Assembly: GCA_036245525.1 (NCBI GenBank)
Contig: BTPG01000006.1
Span: forward strand, 72,621,526 to 72,685,525
Origin: Semisulcospira habei
Taxonomy: Eukaryota > Mollusca > Gastropoda > Semisulcospiridae
Direction: 5' to 3'
Length of the DNA: 64,000 bases
Below are positions 43,970 through 54,937 of this stretch, in pieces (position 1 is the stretch's first letter; each line of letters opens with the position of its first letter). The notes under the pieces are model-generated. The model ran no database searches. It was given only the letters and a program-made list of their open reading frames with translations, and was not told the origin of the DNA. Made by a program: the position numbers and the translations under genes.

Positions 43970-44034
43970 GTTTACGCAGCTAGTCCTAATTCAAGAACGA
44001 TAACTCGTTTGTACTATTTATGTCGACGAAGACC

Positions 44035-45215
44035 TAGTAATAATAATGTTAAGCCAGCTAAAAACACAATATTAATCTGGAAATTATACTCAATATGGCT
44101 GTAAATGTCGAGAAGTGTGAGCGACAACCTGAACCAAGACAACAAAAAAAAAAGTGCAGGACCTCAAGAGACCTATGAACGCTTCAGTCCCCGTAACCTA
44201 GTTGACACGCCATTTATCGACCCTTAGGTCATTCAGTATTCACCGCTGCATTAATACGGTGGAAATGAGTGACTAGTCATAAGACTTAGCTTAATTATGG
44301 TTTATACTGACAGCGGAAATGCTGAACAGCATATACCAACGCCTTGAAACGACAGAATTAAATCAATCGCATGTTCGGCTACGGCTACCACGTAAAACAA
44401 CCTTGACAAAATGGCTATCAGCTGATTACAAGCCAGGAGGACAAAAATAATAGCTACTTACCCAAGTACACTACCACTTTACACTAAGACTGTACGTCAG
44501 TATCTTCCTTGTTGTCTGAAATCGATGAACTAGGCGGATGTAGGTATAGCAATGTCACACAGAGATCAAATCAGCAGGTTATTTGCTGAAAGATCGGAGA
44601 GCGGCCTGCTCGTCCACAAGTTGCCCTCAAGCGTGACGTCACGAATTTGTCAGTATGCATTTCATAGCCAACTTTCGATTTTGAGTTCCGAAAATGGGCT
44701 TCGCTGCAATGGACCTGTTTCTACTTGGATGCATGCTCGTTTAAACTGAGGAGCAGTGCTGTCAGTTAATCAATTGAACTAATAATTTATTGTGCTGTAA
44801 ACCTTTGTCTTTGAGATTTGCAGGTCATGTGCGCAAACAAACTTATTTGCTCCGCATGGGCCGGCCGGCTCAGTAGTGTGCCTGTTTATCTTGGCCAGAT
44901 CTGTGACGATAAGAGATCGAGTATGCACGTTGGTTGCCTTCTTCGATCTGCATGGCAGCATCAAAGGAGATAACCAATGTGAACAGGCAGGATCAGCTCC
45001 GACATTTCTGTGCCACTAAATAAATGAGGCATTCTCACTACTCCCACTTGAGAAGCAGGGGCTCATGAAACAGATGCGCTATGCCGGTAACCGACCGGCA
45101 CTATTTACCCCACTGCTCACCAGACTAAGGAAGTGACCTGGGTTTTCAATCTCATTGTGGCACTATTCATAGCCATCGCTAAACTTGTGAGTTTGTGCAT
45201 CATGACACTGCCGTG
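44035..45215. other. Flank between transposon and skewed block, nothing recognised
   Basis: No exon or named repeat was recognised. A partial AGGCATAGAT-type arm (GAGAAGCAGGGGCTCATGAA) is near 45051. Confidence 0.4.
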
Positions 45216-45510
45216 TCAAGAGGCGAGACCAGTACATGTGTTAGGCCTAATTTGATTAATTTTACTATGAAAAAGTGACTTTGCTTGACTTGAAAGGGAC
45301 TGGGACTTCCAACTCTCGTTGATTTCGTCCGGGGGGGGGGGGGGGGTGGGCCAGGGGGGTTGGGGGGGAGGTTGTCGTCTCGCTGTCTGTCTGCCTCTCC
45401 GTCGCGCAGCTGGCTGATGGTGCTGCCGGGGCCGGGTGGTTGATGGTGCAGGAGGTGGGTGGTGTGGCCGGGGAACCGTAGCTATCGCCAGGCTGGTGGG
45501 TGGTGGATCG

Positions 45511-46785
45511 TCAGCCACTCCAGAAGCTGTTGAAGGAGTGGTGGCGGTGGTGGTGGGGGTGGCCGGGGGAACCGTGGCCGGTTGAAGATGGGTCTGGGGA
45601 GGTAGGGTGGTGGTGGTGGCGGCCAGTGGATTCTAGGCCTGGGGGTCGGCCGCTGAGACGAGAGGGGTGCGCTGTGATTCCGCGGTGGCAGGCGGAGGTG
45701 TGGTGGGGGTGTCGGGAGGAGTGCCGGGCGTTTGGTTTGGTCTCGAACTTTCTTGGGTGGTCGGTGGCGTCGCCGGTGGGTGGTGGTGTCGGTGTGTGCG
45801 CCGGTTGGACGCGGTGTCGGGGTGGGGTCTGTAGCTTGGTCCTTGGTGGTGACCGGTACCGTGTTTGTACTGGCCGCTGTGGTGGTGGTTGGGTCGGTGA
45901 GGCTTTCTGCTTCGTGGGTAGTGGTGGGTGGGGTGCTGGTGCCTTTCGTCTTGGTCGCTTGGGAGGCCTGGCTCCCTGTTGACCTCGTTCGTGGTTGGGG
46001 CGGAGGTGCGGTTTGTGACTCCGCTTCTCGTGTTGGTCTTTCTGTTTCTTGGGTGGTGGGTGGCTGGGTGCTGGTGCCTTTGGTTTTGGTGACTTGTGAT
46101 GCCTGGCATCCCGTTGATTTGGTTGGGGGCTGTCGCATGGTCTGGGTCTCTGCTTCTTGTGCCTGAAGGGTCGCTTGGCAGCCCGTGTGTGGGTGGTCTT
46201 CGGTGGTTGGTGGTCTTTCAGGTTCCCTTGGTCAAACAGCCATCTGACTGTGGTTGACGCTCTGTGGTAGTATTCTCCCTCCGTGGAGAGAATCGCTGGC
46301 ATAGCTGTCGCAAGTAGTCGTGCGAGGCCGTCGAGGTCCATGGTTCCTATGCGTACCTTCTTCTCCCTCTTCGTCCACTCCCTCTCCTGGATTAGGTGGT
46401 CGGGGATGTGGATTGGCCGAGGGGTTGGTGTAAGGTCCGCTTCGGATTCTGATTCTGACGGTGGCTCGAGCTGGAGTGTCGCTTCAAGTGGATAGTTGTA
46501 GTACGTAGTACTCGATGGGTTGTTAACGAAGTGCTCGGCCAGTTCGCTTGTGAAGCGACCGGTTGTTCTCTCTGGTGTGAGCGCCCCTGCACTGGTGGTA
46601 TAGGCTTGCAGTTTTTCGAGGAAGACGGCGTAGGGCTCGTTTGGGTCGTAGGTTGGGAAAGCTGGAAACGAAGCTGTTGGGTGCTGTGGTTCTTCTTGGA
46701 TTGTGGCTTCAGTCGGAATAGTTGCCGGTTGCCTTGAGTCGGTGTTTCGGCGATTCGCCCTAAAGGGGCGGGTTGACGTCCGTAG
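45511..46785 (-). CDS. Unidentified 424-codon open frame in a strand-skewed block
   Basis: One minus-strand frame stays open for 424 codons. The first 190 look like real protein: FPAFPTYDPNEPYAVFLEKL, RTTGRFTSELAEHFVNNPSS, PPSESESEADLTPTPRP, HLIQEREWTKREKKVRIGTM and DLDGLARLLATAMPAILSTE. The rest is Pro/His/Thr/Lys-rich low complexity. The first in-frame ATG is only at 46341, so the start is in another exon or lost to a frameshift; a short frame MSNYGRQPAPLG just upstream at 46792 could be it. No polymerase, nuclease or zinc-knuckle motif is present. A structural (gag or ORF1-like) protein of an unidentified element is one possibility. The plus strand is G/T-rich, which opens all minus frames, so the tail may be non-coding. 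Confidence 0.35.
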   Translation of the reverse strand, partial: LRTSTRPFRANRRNTDSRQPATIPTEATIQEEPQHPTASFPAFPTYDPNEPYAVFLEKLQAYTTSAGALTPERTTGRFTSELAEHFVNNPSSTTYYNYPLEATLQLEPPSESESEADLTPTPRPIHIPDHLIQEREWTKREKKVRIGTMDLDGLARLLATAMPAILSTEGEYYHRASTTVRWLFDQGNLKDHQPPKTTHTRAAKRPFRHKKQRPRPCDSPQPNQRDARHHKSPKPKAPAPSHPPPKKQKDQHEKRSHKPHLRPNHERGQQGARPPKRPRRKAPAPHPPLPTKQKASPTQPPPQRPVQTRYRSPPRTKLQTPPRHRVQPAHTPTPPPTGDATDHPRKFETKPNARHSSRHPHHTSACHRGITAHPSRLSGRPPGLESTGRHHHHPTSPDPSSTGHGSPGHPHHHRHHSFNSFWSG

Positions 46786-47250
46786 TTAGACATGGCGAGC
46801 TGTGCGGTGAACCGTCTCAGCGCGTTGCGTCGTCTCGGTTGATTGGTCAGCTGAGCGGTGGTCCGTTCTCGGCTGTGGCGTCTCGATGCGGATGAAAAAA
46901 AGTGACGCATTTATGACAGATTAAATAACAGTGCCCGGCCATCAGTCGAGCCGGTGTAGAATGTAAAAATTCCTTAACAACTAATACATGTACCACGCAA
47001 TGAATAATTATAATATAGTAGTATTCAATTAGATAATACTGAAATAAGAGACGGGGAGGGCACACAAAGAAAACACCGAATAATGAAATAATAATATAGT
47101 ATTATTATTCATATTGCCTGTTCTTCTTCTTCAAGTTATTATTAATTGGTTAGATCGTAACAAAGAGACTGAGGGGACATGAACACATGACACACACACG
47201 ACAGTGCGTCCGCAGTGTAATTTTTAGTGAGGAGGTGAATATCATTATAC

Positions 47251-47609
47251 AGGGGCGGTGCCGGAGTTACCTCGAGAAGGGGGGGGGGGGGGGGAGGGTC
47301 CAACTTTTTGTTTGGGACCTTCAGTTCCGATACAACTGAAAGGCCTCCCCGACGCTAGTGTGCTTCCAGTGGCCGAAAAATAGAAAAGCGGGAACGATGG
47401 GTGTGTGTGTGGGGGGGGGGGAGGGGGGTGTAGAGAGAAGGCGCATTCCCCAAAATATCAAACAACGGGGGAGGGGGGGGGGGAGTGGGAAGGGGGGGTG
47501 GGTCCAAACACCCCAAAAAGGAACTTTGTTACAGCATTTTAAAGAATTTTTGTCGGGGGGTGGGCGGAACCACTGTAACCCCCCACCCCACTCTAGATCC
47601 ACTCCTGAT
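47251..47609. mobile_element. CAGGGGCGG-ended MITE with poly-G tracts
   Basis: It starts CAGGGGCGG, followed by GTTACCTCGAG, and ends CTCTAGATCCACTCCTG. The same ends and an ACTTTGTTACAGCATTTTAA-type inner segment occur at 54682-54886 in opposite orientation. G-runs of 9-16 bases occupy much of it. It has no open frame of interest. Confidence 0.55.
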
Positions 47610-47664
47610 AACTTGAATTATATGACACATTGGTTAATGATAGTCAGTCTGGCAGTACTTTATC

Positions 47665-50600
47665 ATGTAGCCGTCCGGCAGGCCCCACGGCGACGGTATG
47701 GACACTCCATATATACGCCGCCACTGTCTCAGACCGCCTTATATTCCTGTGCCATCATGCCGGCGGCCTCGCGCTGGGACCATATGGCGTTGAGGCGCGT
47801 CCCCTGGGTGAGTGGTGGATAGGGGGTCCCTCGTGAGAGGGGTGCACCGAATGAAATAAGGTGCCGTGAACCAACATGGTCTAAGGGAAGGTGACCCCGA
47901 CAGAAAACCCCTGGTCCTCTTAGTAAGGGGGTTGGGCGTGGGGGTAGCTTCCCCACCCTGCAAAAAAGGAAATAGCTACAAAAACGCCGACGAAAAGACT
48001 AATTCCTTTCCTGGAAGAGGAAGGCCGCTCTTCTACCAGAAGACTTATGACGTCCTGTGGTGAAAGCCGGAAGTCTTCGGAAGCCACAGGACCGAGCCGC
48101 CTCTCTCTATCCAGGGACACAACCATGGGCACATGGAACGTCAAGACCATGTACCAGAGCGGCAAGGCCGCCCAGATAGCAGTGGAAATGCAAAAGTACA
48201 ACCTTTCCCTGCTAGGTATCAGTGAAGCCAGATGGACACAGTCTGGCCAGAAAAGGCTGTTAAGTGGGGAGATGATTCTGTATTCAGGTCATGAACAGGA
48301 GAATGCCCCCCATACAGAAGGAGTAGCATTCATGCTGTCACCAGTGGCTCAGAGAGCGCTGATGGGCTGGGAACCTCTTGGGCCAAGAATTATCACAGCA
48401 GCCTTTAGAACCAAGAAAAAGATCAAGCTGAACGTCATCCAGTGTTATGCGCCCACTAATGACAGTGACGAGGAAGAGAAACAAGAGTTCTACGACCGAC
48501 TCCAGAGTGCCGTGGACAAATGTGCGGAGCGAGACATCACCATCGTCATGGGCGATTTTAATGCCAAAATAGGGGAGGACAACACCGGATACGAAGAGGT
48601 GATGGGGAGACAGGGACTAGGCTCGGAGATGAGTGAGAACGGGGAGAGGTTTTTAGACTTTTGTGCTCTAAACCGACTTGTCATTGAAGGCAGCATCTTC
48701 CCACACAGAAGAATACACAAAGCAACTTGGGTCCGCTCACCTGACCATACAACAGAGAACCAAATAGACCATATCTGCATTAGCAAGAAATTTAGAAGAT
48801 CCCTTCAAGATGTTCGAGTGAGGAGGGGAGCAGATGTCGCCTCAGACCACCATCTGCTTACCTTAAAAATGAAGCTCATGCTAAAGAAAAGCCGCACAGA
48901 GACAACAAGAAGACAGCGCTATAATGTAGGCCTCCTGAGAGAAACTGGAGTTAGAGAAGAGTTCAAACTGGTGCTGTCCAACCGGTTTCAAGCGCTACAG
49001 GAGCTAGTAAATGAAGAGGAGGCGGTCACCACAGAGCAGCAGTGGAAGGCAGTTAGAGAGGCGCTGAACTCAACCTGCAAAGACACTGTAGGGTTCAGGA
49101 AACACCATCACAAGGACAGGCTGTCGGCACAGACCTTGAAGAAGATAGAAGTGAGGAAGCAAAAGAAAGCAGTTGTCAACAACAGTCGCACGAGAGCAGC
49201 CAAAGTAAGGGCACAGGAGGAATACTCGGAAGCCAACCGCGAGGTGAAGAGGAGTATCAGGGCAGACAAGAGGGCCTACACAGACAGCCTAGCAGCAAAC
49301 GCAGAAAAGGCAGCAGGCAGCGGCAACATGAAACAGCTCTACGACATTACCAGAAGATTGTCGGGTAAGTATGGCTAATCAGAAAGACCAGTAAAAGACA
49401 AAGAAGGCAAGCCTATTGCAGACAGAGCAGACCAACTCGACAGATGGGCCGAGTATTTTGAAGAGCTACTGAACAGACCTAGCCCACCCGACCCCCCAGA
49501 CATCCAGCCGGCAGAGACCGACCTACCCATCAGCTGTGACAGACCCAGCCGGGAAGAGATCAGAAGAGCAGTGGCATTCTTGAAGAACGGCAAAGCAGCA
49601 GGGCCAGATGGCATCCCAGCGGAGTCTCTGAAAGCAGATCTAGAGACAACAGTGGAGATGCTGTACCCACTGTTTGAAAAGATCTGGGAAGAGGAGGTGA
49701 TGCCGGCTGACTGGAAGGAGGGGTACCTAATCAAGCTTCCCAAGAAAAGCGACCTCAGCAAGTGTTCCAACTACAGAGGAATCACCTTGCTGTCAGTACC
49801 AGGAAAGGTCTTCAACAGGATCATCCTGGAGAGAATGAAGAGCTCCGTTGACCCCCAGCTGAGAGACCAGCAAGCAGGATTCAGGAAAAACCGATCATGT
49901 ACAGACCAGATCGCCACTCTCCGCATCATCGTGGAACAGTCTCTGGAGTGGAGCTGCCCGCTGTACGTCAACTTTGTGGATTATGAGAAAGCATTTGACA
50001 GCGTGGACCGAGAGACTCTGTGGAAACTCCTACGGCACTACGGTGTACCCACAAAGCTCGTCCGCCTGATCAAGAGCAGCTACGATGGCATGACATGTCG
50101 CGTGATCCACGAAGGGCAGTTCACCAGGGAGCTCCAGGTCAGAACTGGTGTCAGGCAAGGGTGTCTGCTGTCTCCGTTCCTCTTCCTACTGGCCATAGAC
50201 TGGGTCATGAAGATGACCACAGAGCACAGACGAAGTGGAATACAGTGGACACTGTGGACACAGCTTGACGACCTCGATTTTGCAGACGACTTGGCATTAC
50301 TGTCCCACACTCATCAACAAATGCAGGACAAGACCACGAGGCTTGCTGACATCTCGTCCCAAGTGGGCCTCACCATTCACAAACAGAAAACAAAGACAAT
50401 GAGGCTGAACACAACCAGGGAAGAACCAGTCTTGCTTGCTGGCACCCCGTTGGAGGAGGTGGAGTCCTTCACCTATCTCGGGAGCATCATAGACAAAAAA
50501 GGCGGCACTGATGCAGATGTCAGAGCACGAATCGGTAAAGCCAGAGCAGCCTTTCTCCAGTTGAAAAAAGTGTGGAGTTCCAGAGAGCTGTCACAACACA

Positions 50601-51070
50601 CCAAAGTCTGGATTTTCAACTCCAATGTAAAAGCAGTTCTCCTATATGGAGCAGAGACTTGGAGATTGACAAAAACCACAGTCAACAGAGTACAGACCTT
50701 CATGAACAGTTGCCTTAGAAGAATTTTGAAATCCACTGGCCAGAGAAGATCAGCAACATCAGACTCTGGGAGAGAACAGAGCAGATAACAGCAGAGAATG
50801 AAATTGGGCGAAGAAGATGGGGATGGATCGGTCACAGTCTGAGAAAGCCAGCTTCCAGTATCACTAGGCAGGCATTGTCATGGAACCCCCAGGGAAAGAG
50901 GAAAAGAGGTAGGCCGAGAAACTCCTGGCGTCGAGACCTCCAAGCAAACATCAAGAGACTGGAACCACCTGGAGTAGAATCGAAGGAGAAGCACAGGACA
51001 GGAGTTGCTGGAGGTCTCTCGTCGACGGCCTATACCCGGGTAGGGGTGACAGGCGTAAGTAAGTAAGTAA
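47665..51070 (+). mobile_element. RTE-type non-LTR retrotransposon, nearly complete
   Basis: A GC-rich 5' leader from about 47665 precedes one long coding region (48047-51066), and the element ends in GTAAGTAAGTAAGTAA at about 51070. The 3' 340 bp match the truncated copy at 23043-23386. Only two lesions are visible in the coding region. No target duplication was identified because the exact 5' boundary is unclear. Confidence 0.8.
48047..51066 (+). pseudogene. RTE polyprotein: APE endonuclease and reverse transcriptase, one stop and one frameshift
   Basis: The likely start is the ATG at 48125 (MGTWNVKTMYQSGKAAQI), with an upstream in-frame ATG at 48047. APE motifs: LLGISEARW, VIQCYAPTNDSD, VMGDFNAKIG and DHICISKKF with SDHHLL. 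A single TAA at 49376-49378 interrupts the linker. The same frame continues with FLKNGKAAGPDGIPAESL, NYRGITLLSVPGKVFNRIIL, QAGFRKNRSCTDQI, NFVDYEKAFDSVDR, GVRQGCLLSPFLFLL, FADD (50279-50290) and SFTYLGSIID. Near 50736 one A is missing from a run of four still present in the 23-kb copy. The frame then shifts to [19 protein letters not shown] and the conserved [12 protein letters not shown] tail. It copies RNA into DNA at a nicked target in the nucleus. Confidence 0.9.
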
Positions 51071-51486
51071 TCATGCCGGCGGAATCCGTGACAACTTGAC
51101 TTGACGAAGCCGCGGCTCTGGCGGTGTCACGCGGTAGGTCCGTGTAGTCTGTGTGACAGAAAATTAGCAGTATAAACTCGGAATCAGTATATTTACCTCA
51201 GTCCCCCTCCCCCCCTCCCACACACACTGACACCGCCATTCCCTGCCTCCATCCTGCCAAATCAGTCCGGCACAGGTCTGATCCCTGATTTACCACTTTA
51301 AACAAAATCAGTCGCCAATCCCGCCACGACTGATCAGTGATAAAGCCGTGAACCAACCGAACTGTAGCTCAGTGTGAACCTTGGTCAGGTGCTATTTCAG
51401 TCATCCGTTTCTATTTTTATTGAATTACCATCGCACTTCAAAAGCGCACCGGCCGGGAAACTTACGGCACTCAGCTGCCGAGTGGT

Positions 51487-51542
51487 AACTACTGACCCAA
51501 TACGCAAAAGCCGGCCCGATGGCTTTTTGCGCTTTGGGTAGT
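51487..51542. repeat. Short palindrome, TAACTAC ends
   Basis: TAACTACTGACCCAA, ACGCAAAAGCC and the complementary GGCTTTTTGCGC, TTGGGTAGTTA enclose GGCCCGAT. A related GGCCCGATNNCCTTTTGCGC word occurs twice near 61505 and 61543. Confidence 0.55.
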
Positions 51543-51594
51543 TATAGCCGGTTATTCACCCAACGACTGGGCCTCTCTCTACTCAGTCCCGGTT

Positions 51595-51905
51595 GGTTGT
51601 TTGGTTGGTTGGTTGGTTAGTTCGGGTTTAACGTCCACAGCACCGAGGTGATCATGGACAGCCCTGACGGGCGGGTTATGGGGGACAGGGAAATCTATTC
51701 ACTATGGAGTACGACCTAAACACTGATCAACTCAGGCGCACTCCAACTGTGCCACTTCGATTTACCAGGACCTTTCAACGGACATGCTATTGAACAAATC
51801 CGAGTCCAGCCACCGGCGGGGCCGGGACGGGATTTGAACCCACGACCCGGCGATTCCCTTCGCTCTCCTGCTCCGACGTTTAACCGCCTGTATTACTCAG
51901 TCCCG
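51595..51905 (-). mobile_element. tRNA-derived SINE, copy 1
   Basis: On the minus strand, a B-box GGGTTCAAATCC and a CGGTTAAACGTCGGAG A-box region begin the element. The body includes CATGATCACCTCGGTGC, and the tail is (CCAA)n. It matches the better copy at 61747-62076. Confidence 0.7.
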
Positions 51906-52636
51906 CGGCGCCCGGCGGGGCCGCCGCAGTAATCACTGAGTGTGCACCCGAACCGTGCGGCTGAGTTGCAGTGCGATCATTGCACAATAACACTTAGCTT
52001 CTGCCGCGCAGTGGAGTTGAAGGTCAATGCCCGGCGGCAACTTAAACTGGCAGTGCATTCAGGTCGCACTTCCACGATCCCTGAGACTGAGGTGCCACAC
52101 TGACTCGATCGGCATCTGAGATGAGTGCGGCCGTGATCAGTCCCATGTCAGGCCGGCGAATCCGCACCCGGTCCCAGAGGCGCGACTCCGCCGGCGAATC
52201 AGTCCCGAAAGCACTTCATGACCTCTTAATCCATAGGCATTGAAAAAGCACAGATTCAAGAGACTGATTTTCATGAGTCCTTTCGGCTGTTCGTCAGTTC
52301 AGTCCAGCGCAGGGCCGACTCTAAGTCATGAAAACTGAGTAAGTCAGTGTCTTAATCTTGCGGCTGAATGACGGTCAGCGCTTCCAGCACAATATCTGAG
52401 CCAGCTCTTTCATTCCATCATATTTCTGCCTGCAATTAGTAGAAGCGTAGGTTCACGTGAGCCCTTGCAGTCGAGAGAATCAACAACGTGTACTACTGAA
52501 ACAAGATGTACTCCATAATGATTTTCCCAGATCGAGGTGTGTATTCAGTGGTTTTATTATCCCCACGGCCGCATTGGAGGTGTCACTGAGTCAGTCACGG
52601 CTAACGATTGTGCCGCCACCACGGCCCCGGTGGAAA

Positions 52637-52750
52637 TGGATCGACCGTGATAATCACTATGATCAAGGGTAGTGCCAGATTAGCCGTTGGGGCCATGAGC
52701 AGGCGCCAAGCTAATCTGGCACTACCCTTGAATTATTACGGTCGATCCAT
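52637..52750. repeat. Family A palindrome (A10)
   Basis: ATGGATCGACCGTGATAAT, GGGTAGTGCCAGATTAGC and the complementary CTAATCTGGCACTACCC, ATTACGGTCGATCCAT form the stem. CCGTGAT/ATTACGG is a paired change from CCATGAT/ATCATGG. About 15 extra bases sit in the centre. Confidence 0.7.
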
Positions 52751-53347
52751 CTTTTGTAGTGCGTTGGTGTTAATAGTTTAACTTGATTCTGCACTGAGGT
52801 CATGGGGGTTAAAGTTCGGTCGTCGTGACTCGATTCAGCCATCGGAGGGCGTGCTGTGTAGGATCGATCGGCACCGCTTGCACTCAGTGACGGTGACAAC
52901 GAAAGCTGCACGGTACATTTCTCATTCATTTCTTTCATTACCACCATTGGATCTGTGTGTTTTCCGTTTATTTATAATGTAAGGTGCCTCATAACGGCCT
53001 GATCTAAGCCGCGTTCAGACAAACTTTCCAATGATGAGTTTCAGTCGTGCGCGATAACTTGACACCTGACTGAGTAGTGCGGCAGATTGGCTAGCAGGCT
53101 GGTTAAAAATGATGGCCCTACGAGGTAGGCAATGGGGCATTGAACCCCTTGCAATTTTTATTTGCTGACCAATCACAGTGTCGGAAAAGTGTCGAAAATG
53201 GACTGGACTGGTGACTGCACGACAATAAGGTTTGTGATACTGCGAGACAATCGTCCGGCAAAACTGAGCCTGCCGGGTTTGTGGACACTCATACTCCCGG
53301 CGACCTTGGTCTGTGGAAATTTGTTTTGTGCAAAAGAACGAACAGTC

Positions 53348-53349
<2 letters not shown>

Positions 53350-53384
<35 letters not shown>
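53350..53384 (+). repeat. (TTA)n microsatellite
   Basis: About 12 TTA units, possibly the tail of a lost LINE or SINE copy. Confidence 0.8.
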
Positions 53385-53849
53385 GATTAAAACAAGACAG
53401 GCCGTGCTTTTAGGACACTCAAAATGTCCTCTAGAGGCACACAGTGCAGAACCCTTGCCGGTAAGGCGCACATTGCCGTCTGCAAGCAGCTTAGATCCTC
53501 ATGAGCCCCCGCACAGCCGATAGATACCTAAAAGTCCCGTCATGATTTCGGCTCGCACGGCTGACGAGGGGTCGGGGAGAAGGGGGGGGGGGGGTGGTGG
53601 ACGGAGGGCGCAAGTGGTTGAGTAGGTAATCAGTGGACAGTAGAGCGGGCGAGAAGGGGGTGGGGGTAGGGGAGGGGAGGGAGGCGCCGGGTTGGGAGGG
53701 CTTGCTTCGAGGTGAGCGGGTTATTGTGTTAGCGGGTTATTATTGTGTCACTGGTAAGTCATGGACCTCTGAGCACTCGCCTTCATCTCTTTATCTCAGT
53801 TTCAGCGCTGGCATTATTCTCCATGGCACAAGGACATACTGCAGTTCCT

Positions 53850-53918
53850 CTACAAGAGGCATAGATTCTCATGAGTCCCTGCAGCGGCAGGGACTCATGA
53901 GAATCTATGCCTCTTGCT
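53850..53918. repeat. AGGCATAGAT-family palindrome, perfect stem (B11)
   Basis: CAAGAGGCATAGATTCTCAT, GAGTCCCTGC and exact complements surround AGCG. It is the best-preserved member and is useful as the family reference. Confidence 0.8.
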
Positions 53919-54365
53919 GCTAATTTGCATCTGTTCAGTCGATACACACCGGCATATCCTTACAGTCAGTCGCCGTACACTGAACAAGACTGAGGCGGTG
54001 TGGATCAAGCCGCATTGATATCGAAGCCGGAATAGTATCGATCTTCGAGGCCGCTACAGTGACAGTGAATTACAATGAAAATTTGCTTCTCACAAAAAAA
54101 TGTGACTCAGTGACAGTCTATCGCATTCACAGGCCGGCACAACAAAGGACTGAGATCGATGTCATAAGTTACTTCGATATACTCGTAACTCAGTTTAGGC
54201 GTCTCGCTTCGATCCAGGATATCATGGCCTGGGACTCTTATAGTATAGCCGGCCCCGGATGAAGTTATTGGGGCTGAGAGAAGGGTCGATTTGACCTCTT
54301 GGCCGGCATTTCTTTGAACAGTCCCAATCCAGACCAAAAAGGTGACTGCCAAGCGTGTAATATGC

Positions 54366-54542
54366 AAAGAAGTACCCAACGGAGAAAGAAACACGCTTAG
54401 TCGGAAAAGACGGGTACAACACAATTTATTAATATTTCGGGTAAATACCCTTTGTCAAAATAGACAAACAGAGAGATTAGCCGCTACTTATCTTCATTGG
54501 CGTGTTTCTAAGCGTGTTTCTTTCTCCGTTGGGTACTTCTTT
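54366..54542. repeat. Element with perfect 35-bp inverted arms
   Basis: AAAGAAGTACCCAACGGAG plus AAAGAAACACGCTTAG (54366-54400) is exactly complementary to 54508-54542, with a 107-bp centre that includes TTTCGGGTAAATACCC. TTTCTTTGAACAGTCCC just left of the unit (54310-54324) is repeated at its right edge (54539-54551). Confidence 0.75.
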
Positions 54543-54681
54543 GAACAGTCCCGCATCAGAATTACTACTCCCCAGTAGCAAAACGTCTACTGGTCCACGA
54601 CGGCCGCAGCTTACTGGAATGCTCCGTCTCCAAGCCAACAGAGAGGTTATGTTCATGTTCACGTGTCTGAATGACCCCCAA

Positions 54682-54886
54682 CAGGGGCGGATCGGGGGGG
54701 GGGGGAGGGGGGTCCTGGGGGTTCCGGAACCCCTCACCCCCAGACCCAAAATTGTTTAAAATGCTACAACAAAGTCCCTTTTAGGGGTGTTTGGACCCCC
54801 CCCCCCCCTTCATTGTTTGATATTTCACTGAGGTGGCGAGGGTGTTCACACACCCCTTCTTCCTCGAGGTAACTGATCCGCCCCTG
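54682..54886. mobile_element. MITE with CAGGGGCGGATC ends and CCCAA duplication
   Basis: The left end CAGGGGCGGATC and the right end GATCCGCCCCTG are exact inverses. CCCAA is present directly outside both (54677-54681 and 54887-54891). Inside are G- and C-runs and AATGCTACAACAAAGTCCC. No coding capacity is seen. A related longer copy is at 47251-47609. Confidence 0.7.
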
Positions 54887-54937
54887 CCCAACATGGCATG
54901 CTTGTACCATAAGCATAGACACCACTCCAAACATCTC

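Larger units (their letters stand above)
34584..44034. mobile_element. ISL2EU-like DNA transposon, 9.45 kb
   Basis: GGTCTTCGTCGACAT at 34584-34598 recurs inverted at 44020-44034. Inside both, GAGTTATCGTTC and a following GATTAGGACT/ATTAGGACT word are also shared in inverted orientation, giving terminal repeats of about 70 bp. A THAP-DDE transposase gene starts 82 bp inside the left end on the + strand, and a SWIM-YqaJ nuclease gene starts 65 bp inside the right end on the - strand. This two-gene convergent layout (transposase plus YqaJ nuclease) is the hallmark of ISL2EU (IS4EU) elements. Both genes are damaged, so this copy is not self-sufficient. A target duplication could not be confirmed. 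Confidence 0.8.
51071..54365. other. Repeat-rich stretch without genes
   Basis: Apart from the SINE, palindromes and (TTA)n listed separately, nothing is recognised. Short words such as CAGTCCCG, CCGGCG and ACTGAGTCAGTC recur without a regular period. Half copies of the AGGCATAGAT palindrome lie near 52440-52475 and 53482-53516. Confidence 0.4.
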
